Shown: in pieces, positions 16,646-25,805 of the stretch | Position numbering within the stretch: the first letter of the stretch is position 1 | How the letters are laid out: every line of letters begins with the position of its first letter | Source: Betaproteobacteria bacterium | GTDB lineage: Bacteria; Pseudomonadota; Gammaproteobacteria; Burkholderiales; Casimicrobiaceae | DNA length: 63,184 bases | Direction of reading: 5' to 3' | NCBI GenBank assembly: GCA_005881895.1 | Contig: VBCG01000116.1 | Coordinates: 1-63,184 of the forward strand | The notes under the pieces: model-generated | Told to the model about the DNA's origin: nothing | Databases searched by the model: none | What the model saw: only the letters and a program-made list of their open reading frames with translations | Made by a program: the position numbers and the translations under genes

Positions 16646-16694
16646 GCCGTCCCAGATGACGCCGGCCGCCCGTCATTTCAACTGCCGCCGGTCG

Positions 16695-17534
16695 TCAAAG
16701 GAAAAGGTCAGGCAAGAGATCGGCTTCGGCCGCGTTTTCGTGCAGGTACTGCGAAAAGTCGGCGACGCCGGCCGAACGCAGCACTTCGTCGTCGATACAG
16801 AATTGCCCCGTGAAGGTCCGCGACTCGCGCGTAAGAATGACATGCGCGGCGTCGGCGACGATCGTCGGCTTGCGCGTACGCAGCCGTTCACGCGGTCCAA
16901 AAGTCGGCAGCGCCTGCAACGCCGCCGTGTCGATGATGGTCCGCGGCCACAACGCGTTGACCGCGATTCCGTCGGCGCGAAACTCGCCGGCCATGCCGAG
17001 CACGCACAGGCTCATCCCGTATTTTGCGATTGTGTAGGCGACATGCGGCGCGAACCAGCGCTCATCCATGTTGAGCGGCGGCGAGATCATCAACACATGC
17101 GGATTTTCCGCGCGTTTCAAATGCGGCAAGCACTTCTGCGTGCAGAGGAACGTGCCGCGCGTGTTCACCTGCTGCATCAGGTCGAAACGTTTCAGCGGCG
17201 TGGCCAATGTGTCGGTCAAGCTGATTGCGCTCGCATTGTTGACGAGCACATCGATGCCACCGAACGCATCGACCGCTTTGGCCACCGCCGCCTCGACCTG
17301 GGCCTCGTCGCGTATATCCACCGCAAGCGGCAACGCGCCGCCGCCCGCCGCTTCGATGTCGCTTGCGGCGGTGTAGATGGTTCCCGGAAGCTTCGGATGC
17401 GCGTCAGCGGTCTTCGCGGCGATTACGATATTCGCGCCATCGCGTGCGGCGCGAAGCGCAATGGCGAGGCCGATGCCGCGGCTCGCACCGGTGATGAACA
17501 GCGTCTTGCCGCGCAAGGTGGACGGTTTATCCAT
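16695..17534 (-). CDS. Short-chain dehydrogenase/reductase (HSDL2-like)
   Basis: GKTLFITGASRGIGLAIALRAARDGANIVIAAKTADAHPKLPGTIYTAASDIEAAGG; NNASAISL. Confidence 0.92.
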   Translation of the reverse strand: MDKPSTLRGKTLFITGASRGIGLAIALRAARDGANIVIAAKTADAHPKLPGTIYTAASDIEAAGGGALPLAVDIRDEAQVEAAVAKAVDAFGGIDVLVNNASAISLTDTLATPLKRFDLMQQVNTRGTFLCTQKCLPHLKRAENPHVLMISPPLNMDERWFAPHVAYTIAKYGMSLCVLGMAGEFRADGIAVNALWPRTIIDTAALQALPTFGPRERLRTRKPTIVADAAHVILTRESRTFTGQFCIDDEVLRSAGVADFSQYLHENAAEADLLPDLFL

Positions 17535-18712
17535 TAAATCGCGCCTTCCTCACGCATGCGATCAATCATCGCCTGATCATAATCCAGCTCGCGCAGGATC
17601 GCGTCGGTGTGCTGTCCCAGCGCGGGCACGGCGTCCATGCGCGGCGTTACGGTGCTCGGCAGCGCGGGCGGCAGAAGCGCGGCGATCCTTCCCGCGGGTG
17701 TTTCGACATCGGTCCAGCGTTGGCGCGCCTTGAGTTGCGCGTGCTCCCACACTTCATGCATGTCGTTCATCCGCGCATTCGCGATCTGCGCCGCGTCGAG
17801 CCGCGCGACCACCTCTTCGGTGGTGAGATCGCGAAATGCCGCGACGATCACTGCCCGCAAGTCTTCGCGTGCAGCCGCGCGCTTTGAATTCGAGGCGAAA
17901 CGGCTATCGGTCGCGAGCGCAGCGTTATGCAATACCTTGTCGCAAAACACGCTCCACTCGCGCTCGTTTTGCAATCCCAGCATGACGATCTTGCCATCGC
18001 CCGCGGGGAACGGTCCGTACGGATAAATCGTCGCGTGCGCCGCGCCCGTTCGCGGCGGCGGCGCTGCGCCCTCGTGTGCGTAGTAGAGCGGATAGCTCAT
18101 CCACTCGACCATCGTTTCGAGAAGCGCGACCTCGATCCGGCAGCCGCGTCCACTGCGCTCGCGCGCGAAAAGCGCCGCGAGAATGCTGCTATACGCGTAC
18201 ATCGCCGCCGAAATATCCGCGATCGAACAGCCCGCCTTCGCCGGATCATCCGGTGTACCGGTAATCGACAAGAAGCCGGATTCGCTTTGAATCAGCAGAT
18301 CGTAGGCCTTCTTGTCGCGATAAGGCCCCGAATCGCCGTAACCCGAGATGTCGCAGACGATGAGCCGCGGATGCGAAGGCTCAAGTGCCTCGTATGACAA
18401 TCCAAGGCGCGCCGCTGCACCCGGCGCCAGGTTTTGCACGAGGACGTCGGCTTTCTCCAACAGCCGGCCGAGAATCGCCGGTGATTCGCGATGCTTCACA
18501 TCGAGCGTCAGGCTCTCCTTCGAGCGGTTGGTCCAGACGAAGTGGGACGCGAGTCCGCGCACGCGCTCGTCGTAGCCACGAGCGAAATCACCGCTGCCCG
18601 GCCGCTCGATCTTGATGACGCGCGCGCCGAGATCCGCCAGCTGCCGCGTGCAGAACGGTCCCGCAACGGCATGCTCGAGCGTGACAACGGTAATACCTTT
18701 TAGAGGAAACAC
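17534..18712 (-). CDS. Class III CoA-transferase (CaiB/BaiF family)
   Basis: MFPLKGITVVTLEHAVAGPFCTRQLADLGARVIKIERPGSGDFARGYDERVRGLASHFVWTNRSKESLTLD. Confidence 0.94.
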   Translation of the reverse strand: MFPLKGITVVTLEHAVAGPFCTRQLADLGARVIKIERPGSGDFARGYDERVRGLASHFVWTNRSKESLTLDVKHRESPAILGRLLEKADVLVQNLAPGAAARLGLSYEALEPSHPRLIVCDISGYGDSGPYRDKKAYDLLIQSESGFLSITGTPDDPAKAGCSIADISAAMYAYSSILAALFARERSGRGCRIEVALLETMVEWMSYPLYYAHEGAAPPPRTGAAHATIYPYGPFPAGDGKIVMLGLQNEREWSVFCDKVLHNAALATDSRFASNSKRAAAREDLRAVIVAAFRDLTTEEVVARLDAAQIANARMNDMHEVWEHAQLKARQRWTDVETPAGRIAALLPPALPSTVTPRMDAVPALGQHTDAILRELDYDQAMIDRMREEGAI

Positions 18713-18715
18713 GAG

Positions 18716-19885
18716 TCAAAACGATCGCGGTAAGCCGAGAACGTGCTCGGCAACGTACGAAAGAATCAGATTGGTCGAGATCGGCGCGACTTGATAGAGG
18801 CGCGTCTCGCGAAACTTGCGCTCGACGTCGTATTCGCTCGCAAAACCGAAGCCGCCGTACGTCTGCAGGCAAGCATTGGCCGCTTCCCACGAGGCCTTTG
18901 CCGCGAGAAATTTAGCCATGTTCGCTTCCGCGCCGCACGGACGATTCGCGTCGAACAGCTCGCACGCGCGAAAGCGCATCAGATTCGCGGCTTCCACTTC
19001 GATGTACGCCTCGGCGAGCGGAAACTGCACGCCCTGATTCTTGCCTATCGGCCGATCGAACACGATGCGCTCGTTCGCATATGTCGCCGCGCGGTCGATG
19101 AACCAGTAGCCGTCGCCGATGCATTCCGCCGCGATCAACGTGCGCTCGGCATTGAGTCCGTCGAGAATGTATTTGAAACCTTTGCCCTCCTCGCCGATCA
19201 GATTTTCGGCGGGAATCTCCAGCGCGTCGAAGAAAAGCTCGTTGGTCTCATGATTGACCATGTTCGCGATCGGCCGCACCGTGAGCCCGTTGCCGATCGC
19301 TTGGTGCAGATCGACGATGAAGATCGACATCCCGTCGGATTTTCGTTTCACATCGGCGAACGGCGTCGTCCGCGCCAGCAAGATCATCAGGTCCGAGTGC
19401 AATACGCGCGAGATCCAGACTTTCTGTCCGTTGATGACGTAACGATCGCCCTTTTTTTGCGCCGTCGTCTTGAGCTTCGTCGTGTCGGTTCCGGTCGTCG
19501 GCTCGGTCACGCCCATCGATTGCAGCCTGAGCTCGCCGGATGCAATTCGAGGAAGGAAATTTCGCTTTTGCGCCTCGGAGCCGTGACGGAGCAGTGTGCC
19601 CATGTTGTACATCTGGCCGTGACAGGCGCCGGAATTTCCGCCACAGCGATTGATCTCCTCCATGATGACCGACGCTTCCGCGAGGCCCAGCCCAGAGCCG
19701 CCGTACTCCTGCGGAATGAGCGCGGCGAGCCAACCGGCCTTCGTCAGCGCGTCGACGAACGCGTCCGGATAGCCACGCGCGTCGTCGATCTTGCGGAAGT
19801 ATTCGTCGGGGAATTCCGCGCAGAGCGCGCGCACGCCGTCGCGAATATCCTGAAACCTGTCAGACGATACGCTCATGCGCGTCAC
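18716..19885 (-). CDS. Acyl-CoA dehydrogenase
   Basis: GVTEPTTGTDTTKLKTTAQKKGDRYVINGQKVWISRVLHSDLMILLART; YGGFGFASEYDVERKFRETRLYQVAPISTNLILSYVAEHVLGLPRSF. Confidence 0.94.
   Translation of the reverse strand: MTRMSVSSDRFQDIRDGVRALCAEFPDEYFRKIDDARGYPDAFVDALTKAGWLAALIPQEYGGSGLGLAEASVIMEEINRCGGNSGACHGQMYNMGTLLRHGSEAQKRNFLPRIASGELRLQSMGVTEPTTGTDTTKLKTTAQKKGDRYVINGQKVWISRVLHSDLMILLARTTPFADVKRKSDGMSIFIVDLHQAIGNGLTVRPIANMVNHETNELFFDALEIPAENLIGEEGKGFKYILDGLNAERTLIAAECIGDGYWFIDRAATYANERIVFDRPIGKNQGVQFPLAEAYIEVEAANLMRFRACELFDANRPCGAEANMAKFLAAKASWEAANACLQTYGGFGFASEYDVERKFRETRLYQVAPISTNLILSYVAEHVLGLPRSF
18950..19049. repeat. 100-bp exact direct repeat, copy 1 (within acyl-CoA dehydrogenase)
   Basis: GTCGAACAGCTCGCACGCGCGAAAGCGCATCAG...CTGATTCTTGCCTATC identical to 19996..20095. 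Confidence 0.95.
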
Positions 19886-20722
19886 GCAACCGTTGCAACG
19901 GCATCCATCGCGAGTCGTCCGTCGCTACCCTTCGCCCATAGCGCGATATTGCCGCCGTCTCCCGCGGGACGAGCGCAGACACTGAATGGCGCATTGTCGA
20001 ACAGCTCGCACGCGCGAAAGCGCATCAGATTCGCGGCTTCCACTTCGATGTACGCCTCGGCGAGCGGAAACTGCACGCCCTGATTCTTGCCTATCCAGCC
20101 CGGGATAGCCTTCGACGCCCGTCACGTAAGGAAAATCGTAATGGATGCGGTGGCTGTTGAACGTCAGCGCCGAATAGCGAAAGAGCAGCACAGGCGTCGG
20201 ATGAATCTCGCGGATCCACGCGTGGTCATTCGGCGCCATTCGCGGTACAGGCGCATTCGTGTCGGCCTTTTGCAGATCGCGATAGACAATGTCGTGCTCA
20301 TCGACGAGCAGCGATTCCGCGTTGCGGGTTATTTCGTGCCGAACGGTAACGAACACCAGCGTTCCGGAGCGCCCTTCCTTGACGTTCACATCGGCGATGC
20401 GCGATTCGCGCCGAATCGCGTCGCCGACCCGCAGCGGTCGCAAGAACGTCATCCGGCTTCCGGCCCACATCCGGCGCGGCAAGGGAACCGGCGGCAGGAA
20501 ACCGCCGCGCTTCGGGTGCCCATCGGGGCCGGCATCGGACAGCGGCTCCATCGTGAGGAAGTACAGCCAATGCCAGGGCGGCGGTAACGGATCGCCGGCG
20601 TTGAAGGCGATCTCGCGGTCCAACGTTGCGGCAAGCGCGCAAGCCGGTGTCGCGGTGACGTGATCTTCGGCAGCTACCGTTTTGCCGATCCAGCGGCGCA
20701 AATCTTCGAATGTCGCTTGCAT
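19882..20722 (-). pseudogene. FAS1-like/HTD2-type MaoC dehydratase, interior replaced by foreign 100-bp patch
   Basis: MQATFEDLRRWIGKTVAAEDHVTATPACALAATLD...HWLYFL...VTGVEGYPGL, then 100 bp of acyl-CoA dehydrogenase sequence, then NAPFSVCARPAGDGGNIALWAKGSDGRLAMDAVATVA in a different frame. Confidence 0.85.
19996..20095. repeat. 100-bp exact direct repeat, copy 2 (inside MaoC-like gene)
   Basis: Identical to 18950..19049. Confidence 0.95.
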
Positions 20723-20741
20723 GCCAGCCACGAGGACTGCG

Positions 20742-22223
20742 TCATTCCACGGGCAGCGTTGAGAGCGCCCGCGCCTTTTTCTGATCGGAGATGTCCATGC
20801 AGGCGCCGATGTAACCGACGAACGTGCCGTCCGGCGCGAATCGAGGGACGCCATCGTCGAGTACCCAGCGATATTCACCGTCGAAACGGCGCAAGCGATA
20901 TTCCATCTTGAACGGCTGTCGCGCGTCGAACGCCGCGTTGTACGTGGTGAGGCACTGCGGCAAATCGTCGGGATGGACGCCTTGCGCCCAACCATTGCCT
21001 AATTCCTGTTCCAGCGTACGCCCGGTGAATTCGAGCCATTGACGATTGAAATAATCGCAAGCCTTGGTCGAATTCGACATCCATATCAACACCGGCGCGC
21101 TGTCCGCGGCGACCCGAAAACGTTCTTCGCTCTCTTGCAATGCCGCCTGTGCGCGGCGCGCGCGCGTGACATCGCGGAATACGACGATGTGGCCGATCGG
21201 GTCGCCCTCGGCGCTGACAATGGGCACCGCGCTGTCCTCGATCGGATGCTGCTTGCCGTTGCGATCGATGAGCATGACGCTTTGCATCGCGCCTCGCGCA
21301 GCGTCCGGCCTTCGGCGAACCATCGGCAACGCAACCCGGGCTCGGCTTTTTTCGTCGACGAGCTCCATCACTTTTGACAGCGGTACGCCGTGCGCATCGC
21401 GCAGGCGCCATCCGGTCAGCCGCTCCGCCGAGGGATTGAGAAACGTGATGCAACCGTCGGTGTCGGTGGTGATGACGGCGTCGTCGATCGCGTCGAGCGT
21501 CACTTTGATTCGGTCACGCTCGCGGCGGAGCTCGGCTTCGATTGACTGCAGCTCGGCATTGCGAACTTGCGTGACGGCGGAGAGCCGTTCGGCTTCGGCA
21601 GCCGTTGCGCGCATCGCTGCGGTGATCACGCCAATGGCGAGCGCGGTCGCGGCGAAGACGCCGATCGAAACAACATGTGCGAGTTGATACGGCGGAACAT
21701 CGCTCGAGCTTTGCAACGTCCAATGCCATGCGATAGCGATCGAGAGCGCCACGGCCAACGCGGAAGGCCCGAATCCGCCGATCCATGCGGCAAGCGCAAC
21801 GCCGAGAAAAAACGTGATGTACGGAACGGAATCGCCGAGAACCGGATGCAACCAGATGCGCAATCCCGCTGACAGGCCTACGACAACGATTGCCGCGGAG
21901 TAGCGAAATATCGCCGGCCAGTCGTAAAAACCGAAGCGATGGGGCGGCGGATTCTTATCAGAGCCCGCAGAGCCCGAAACGGGTGCGGCGATACTGACAC
22001 GATCGGCGTCGAGCAATGGATCGAGGAGCCACGCGAGCGTCAATGCGACGAGCGACGGCAAGCCGAAACCGAGCGCCGCGACGATCACGGCGGTACGAAA
22101 GTCGTCGACTCCGCGCGTCCACCATAAAGCCCAGACGACAACCATGATGCCGGAGCCCAAAGCGCCCGCGCCGATCCAATTGAGCGCTCGGGTGATCCGT
22201 TGGACGTCGGACTGATAGGCCAT
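20742..22223 (-). CDS. DUF4118/KdpD-like membrane sensor with two PAS domains and no recognisable output domain
   Basis: Four TM segments (YITFFLGVALAAWIGGFGPSALAVALSI), PAS (DAIDDAVITTDTDGCITFLNPSAERLTGW; VIWMSNSTKACDYFNRQWLEFTGRTLEQELGNGWAQGVHPDD); ends shortly after DISDQKKA. Confidence 0.8.
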   Translation of the reverse strand: MAYQSDVQRITRALNWIGAGALGSGIMVVVWALWWTRGVDDFRTAVIVAALGFGLPSLVALTLAWLLDPLLDADRVSIAAPVSGSAGSDKNPPPHRFGFYDWPAIFRYSAAIVVVGLSAGLRIWLHPVLGDSVPYITFFLGVALAAWIGGFGPSALAVALSIAIAWHWTLQSSSDVPPYQLAHVVSIGVFAATALAIGVITAAMRATAAEAERLSAVTQVRNAELQSIEAELRRERDRIKVTLDAIDDAVITTDTDGCITFLNPSAERLTGWRLRDAHGVPLSKVMELVDEKSRARVALPMVRRRPDAARGAMQSVMLIDRNGKQHPIEDSAVPIVSAEGDPIGHIVVFRDVTRARRAQAALQESEERFRVAADSAPVLIWMSNSTKACDYFNRQWLEFTGRTLEQELGNGWAQGVHPDDLPQCLTTYNAAFDARQPFKMEYRLRRFDGEYRWVLDDGVPRFAPDGTFVGYIGACMDISDQKKARALSTLPVE

Positions 22224-22499
22224 GGCCGTTCGACGGTCCCGGCACAGGGCAGACACGCCGTTTGCGTAAGAGAACCACCGCTAGATTAGCGCGGTTCGGC
22301 ACAAAACATCGAATAACCATGCCGGAATCAAGGGGAAAAGGGACTCCCGGGCCTGTAGGACCCCCATCGAGGTCAATTCCTACACGGGTGACCCGTCGAC
22401 GCCGATAACGGTGCCGGCGCCGCCGGCAGATGATTGCTATGGGACTCCGCAAGTGGTCGACGGATATTTTTCCCTCGGGCGCTTGCGATGGAGGCTTCT

Positions 22500-23186
22500 A
22501 TGATCAAGACAGTGATTGGTTCGTTCGACAGCGCCGACGACGCTGATCGCGCAACGCGCGATTTGCGCAGCGCCGGCTTCGCGGACACCGACATCAATCT
22601 CGTTGTCAGCAACGTGCGTCAGGGTGACGCCGAGACCGAATTGCCGGCGATCGGTGACGGAACCGGTCCCGTCGCAAAGGGTGCGGTCGCGGGCGGCGTG
22701 TTGGGCGGCGCGGCTGGTCTGGCCGCAAGCCTGGCGGGATTGGCCATTCCCGGCATCGGGCCGATTTTGACGGCCGGTCCGATCATCGCGACGTTGGCGG
22801 GCGCAGGCGCCGGTGCTGTTGCGGGCGGTGTGATCGGCAGCCTTACGGAGATCGGCGTGGAAAAGCAGGATGCGGAGCTCTATGCGGAAGCGGTTCGCCG
22901 CGGCGGTACGCTGGTCACGCTGCGCGCGGAGGAATCTCGCGCCGACGAAGCCTCGGCAATCCTGCGCAAAGCGGGGGCGATCGACATAACGCGCCGCGCG
23001 GAGGATTGGCGGGCGACAGGTTGGATGGGCGATGCGAGCGCGAAAGGCGAACGCGCTCGGACGCGCGTTCAAACGCCCGACGTCGGCGAGCCGATGGCAA
23101 GCTCTACGGGTTTGTCGGACAGTGCGTGGGCGATGGACGAAGAGATCCGCTCGCGTGCCGGTCCTGGCACGCATATCCCGCGTTGA
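22500..23186 (+). CDS. General stress protein 17M-like / glycine-zipper membrane protein
   Basis: MIKTVIGSFDSADDADRATRDLRSAGFADTDINLVVSN plus Gly/Ala-rich AKGAVAGGVLGGAAGLAASLAGLAIPGIGPILTAGPI. Confidence 0.7.
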   Translation: MIKTVIGSFDSADDADRATRDLRSAGFADTDINLVVSNVRQGDAETELPAIGDGTGPVAKGAVAGGVLGGAAGLAASLAGLAIPGIGPILTAGPIIATLAGAGAGAVAGGVIGSLTEIGVEKQDAELYAEAVRRGGTLVTLRAEESRADEASAILRKAGAIDITRRAEDWRATGWMGDASAKGERARTRVQTPDVGEPMASSTGLSDSAWAMDEEIRSRAGPGTHIPR

Positions 23187-23190
23187 TTTA

Positions 23191-23466
23191 CTAGGCGGGC
23201 GACATCGACCCGTCGTCGGAGTCGGATAGTCCTCGTCCCACGAGTCGCGCGCCGAAGATGGCGATGCCGGCAGTGATTGCACCGACGCGCTTCACGTACG
23301 CAGCGAGAAACTCCTCGGGCAGGCACGGCGCAATCGCACGCGCGATTTCGTCGCAGATTCCTTCGTCGAGCGGATAAGATTCAAGTTCGGCCGGCGTCAG
23401 TCCGCTGATGTCGCGCTCGACCATCTCGCCCGACCACGGATTCTTGATTACGATTTTCTTTGCCAC
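23191..23466 (-). CDS. Hypothetical small protein
   Basis: VAKKIVIKNPWSGEMVERDISGLTPAELESYPLDEGICDEIARAIAPCLPEEFLAAYVKRVGAITAGI; GTG start with upstream AG-rich RBS; start uncertain. Confidence 0.5.
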   Translation of the reverse strand: MAKKIVIKNPWSGEMVERDISGLTPAELESYPLDEGICDEIARAIAPCLPEEFLAAYVKRVGAITAGIAIFGARLVGRGLSDSDDGSMSPA

Positions 23467-23753
23467 GATTCCCCCGAGAAGTTTGATCGAAGCCGTCGCG
23501 GTCTCATGGTCTGCCGCTGTCATTACCCGAACATCGAATTCCCGCGTCCGGCGCGCGTGGGGCTGTGCGCTATCGTAGATCAGTGCTCCGCAAAAACGCA
23601 ACGGTCGCTGGGCACGCCGTAATGACGACGTCATCATGCCGCGACACAGTTGCTGACGAATCAATTATTTCGCAGTGAAACCTTGCTATCGATAAATTTG
23701 CGGCAGCCTAACCCACCCGGCATGTTCGTTAAAATTGACATGGAAGACATGCT

Positions 23754-25004
23754 GTGAGCGAAACATCGACGCAATCCGCGCACTCAATCGCGGAATCCGT
23801 TTACCGCGCCGAATCGCGTCGCGTGTTCGCCACGCTTGTTCGCCTGCTCGGCGACTTCGACGTTGCGGAAGAAGCGTTGCACGATGCGTTCCACGCGGCG
23901 CTCGAGCAATGGCCGCGCGATGGTGTGCCGGAGAACCCGCGGGCGTGGCTCGTGTCGACGGGCCGCTTCAAGGCGATCGACGGCATCCGCCGCCGCGCGC
24001 GCTTTGATTCGATCGAGGATCACGCCGAGCACGTCGAGAACATCGCCGATGAATCGCCGCAAGGGGACGATGAGAGCATCGAAGACGATCGCCTGCGACT
24101 CATCTTTACCTGCTGTCACCCGGCGTTGTCGTCCGACGCGCAAGTCGCGCTCACGCTCCGCGAAGTGTGCGGCCTTACCACCGAAGAGATCGCACAGGCG
24201 TTCCTGAGCGGCGCACCCACACTTGCCCAGCGCATCGTGCGCGCGAAGGCGAAGATCCGCGACGCGCGCATTCCGTACGAAGTGCCGACGCCGGATGAAT
24301 TGCCGCAACGGCTCGAGAGCGTGTTGCGCGTCGTGTACCTGGTGTTCAACGAGGGGTACCTGGCATCGTCGGGCTCGTCGCTGACGCGCGTTGATTTGTC
24401 AGCTGAGGCGATCCGTCTCGGGCGGCTGCTGGTCGATTTGCTGCCCGAGCCTGAGGCGGTCGGCCTGTTGGGATTGATGCTGTTGCATGAATCGCGACGC
24501 ACAGCGCGCACGTCGTCCACCGGCGGGATTGTGCTGCTCAATGATCAGGATCGCTCGCTGTGGAATCGCGAACAGATCGCCGAGGGATTGGCGCTGATCG
24601 AGCGCGCGCTCGCATCACGGCGCTTCGGCCCTTACACGCTTCAGGGCGCAATTGCAGCCGTACACGCCCAGGCGACGAATGCCGACGCCACCGATTGGGC
24701 GGAGATCGTCGGTATCTACGACGTCCTGCTGCGTCTCGAGCCATCGCCCGTCGTCGAGCTGAACCGTGCCGTAGCGGTCGCGATGCGCGACGGCCCCGCC
24801 GCCGGCGTGGCGCTCATCGAGACTATTCTTGGTCGGGGCGACCTTCAGGATTATCACTTGGCGCACGCAGCGCATGCGGACCTTTGCCGGCGACTCGGCG
24901 AGACGGCGAAGGCGCGGAGGTCGTATCAACGCGCGATCACGCTTTCGCGCCAGGATCAGGAGAGGCAGTTTCTCGAGCGACGACTAACCGAGCTGCCCGC
25001 ATGA
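23754..25004 (+). CDS. ECF RNA polymerase sigma factor with long C-terminal TPR-like extension (ECF42-type, COG4941)
   Basis: GTG start; ESVYRAESRRVFATLVRLLGDFDVAEEALHDAFHAALEQWPRDGVPENPRAWLVSTGRFKAID; sigma4 LREVCGLTTEEIAQAFLSGAPTLAQRIVRAKAKIR; 416 aa. Confidence 0.9.
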   Translation: MSETSTQSAHSIAESVYRAESRRVFATLVRLLGDFDVAEEALHDAFHAALEQWPRDGVPENPRAWLVSTGRFKAIDGIRRRARFDSIEDHAEHVENIADESPQGDDESIEDDRLRLIFTCCHPALSSDAQVALTLREVCGLTTEEIAQAFLSGAPTLAQRIVRAKAKIRDARIPYEVPTPDELPQRLESVLRVVYLVFNEGYLASSGSSLTRVDLSAEAIRLGRLLVDLLPEPEAVGLLGLMLLHESRRTARTSSTGGIVLLNDQDRSLWNREQIAEGLALIERALASRRFGPYTLQGAIAAVHAQATNADATDWAEIVGIYDVLLRLEPSPVVELNRAVAVAMRDGPAAGVALIETILGRGDLQDYHLAHAAHADLCRRLGETAKARRSYQRAITLSRQDQERQFLERRLTELPA

Positions 25005-25037
25005 CCTAGCAACTGCGCAAGCAACGGGCGCCCAGCC

Positions 25038-25065
25038 TGTCGATTTGGGCGTCACCTGTTCGACT
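25038..25065 (+). promoter_or_regulatory. Candidate ECF42-type promoter P1
   Basis: TGTCGA-N17-CGAC (TGTCGATTTGGGCGTCACCTGTTCGACTA) upstream of small ORF 25085. Confidence 0.7.
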
Positions 25066-25084
25066 AGTTAGTGAAAGGACACAG

Positions 25085-25288
25085 GTGACGCAAATGCAAC
25101 GAGTCATATTCATCTTGGCCGCGTGGGCGCGCAGAGTGGGACCTTATCTCATGCTCGAAATCCTGTTACCCGGCGGTACGCTGTTCGCCTTGCTGCTGTT
25201 TTTGTACCAGAACCGGAAGGCCAGTTTGGGGCCTGTTGCCTCGCGGTCTCCGCTTGCGATGACGCGCGCGCCGATTCGTAATGTCTAG
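25085..25288 (+). CDS. Small single-pass membrane protein
   Basis: MTQMQRVIFILAAWARRVGPYLMLEILLPGGTLFALLLFLYQNRK; RBS-like GAAAGGAC; preceded by candidate promoter. Confidence 0.5.
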   Translation: MTQMQRVIFILAAWARRVGPYLMLEILLPGGTLFALLLFLYQNRKASLGPVASRSPLAMTRAPIRNV

Positions 25289-25358
25289 CATCTTGTACGG
25301 ACTTGGCGTGACGCTCGACTCGGCCAATTTGTCGCCGGAATTATTTAATGCGACCCAT

Positions 25359-25386
25359 TGTCGATTTCGGGCTTCCCCGATCGACT
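25359..25386 (+). promoter_or_regulatory. Candidate ECF42-type promoter P2
   Basis: TGTCGA-N17-CGAC (TGTCGATTTCGGGCTTCCCCGATCGACTA) upstream of the YCII gene at 25431. Confidence 0.75.
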
Positions 25387-25430
25387 ACAGGGTAGGTCCG
25401 CCCGCATTCCATCCCGATCAGGAGTGAGCC

Positions 25431-25766
25431 ATGAAATACCTGTGCCTCGTCTACCTCGAGGAAAGCAAATTGAGAACTATTCCCGACAGCGAATGCAAAG
25501 CGTACGGGGAAGGGCTCCGAAGCAACGGACGCTGGCTCGCCGCCGAGGCCCTCCAGTCGGTACAAACGGCAACGACCGTGCGCGTTCGCAACAGTAAGGT
25601 GTCAGTCACCGACGGCCCGTTCGCCGAAACGAAGGAGCAGCTCGCGGGCTTCTACCTGGTCGACGCGAAAGATTTGAACGAAGCCATCCAGCTCGCCTCC
25701 AAGATTCCTCCGGCGCGCGTGGGCAGCATCGAAGTGCGGCCGGTCAGAGAATTGGCTGTGCAATGA
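25431..25766 (+). CDS. YCII/DGPF-domain protein
   Basis: MKYLCLVYLEESKL...ATTVRVRNSKVSVTDGPFAETKEQLAGFYLVDAKDLNEAIQLASKIPPARVGSIEVRPV. Confidence 0.92.
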   Translation: MKYLCLVYLEESKLRTIPDSECKAYGEGLRSNGRWLAAEALQSVQTATTVRVRNSKVSVTDGPFAETKEQLAGFYLVDAKDLNEAIQLASKIPPARVGSIEVRPVRELAVQ

Positions 25767-25805
25767 CGCGCCCTTTCGATCATTGATTCCCCGAAGGAGA
25801 TCACG

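Noticed and set aside
18743-20083. 446-aa plus-strand ORF opposite the acyl-CoA dehydrogenase
   Set aside because: Shadow ORF of a well-supported coding gene; its internal repeat is just the 100-bp duplication.
18950-20095. 100-bp direct repeats as a mobile element
   Set aside because: Copy 1 is normal coding sequence of an acyl-CoA dehydrogenase, with no terminal inverted repeats or target duplications; a copied patch or assembly error is more likely.
23953-23985. TGTCGA...CGAC inside the sigma factor gene as a third ECF42 promoter
   Set aside because: Spacer is 19 nt, it lies inside coding sequence, and it lacks the TTT and TA context shared by the two intergenic sites.
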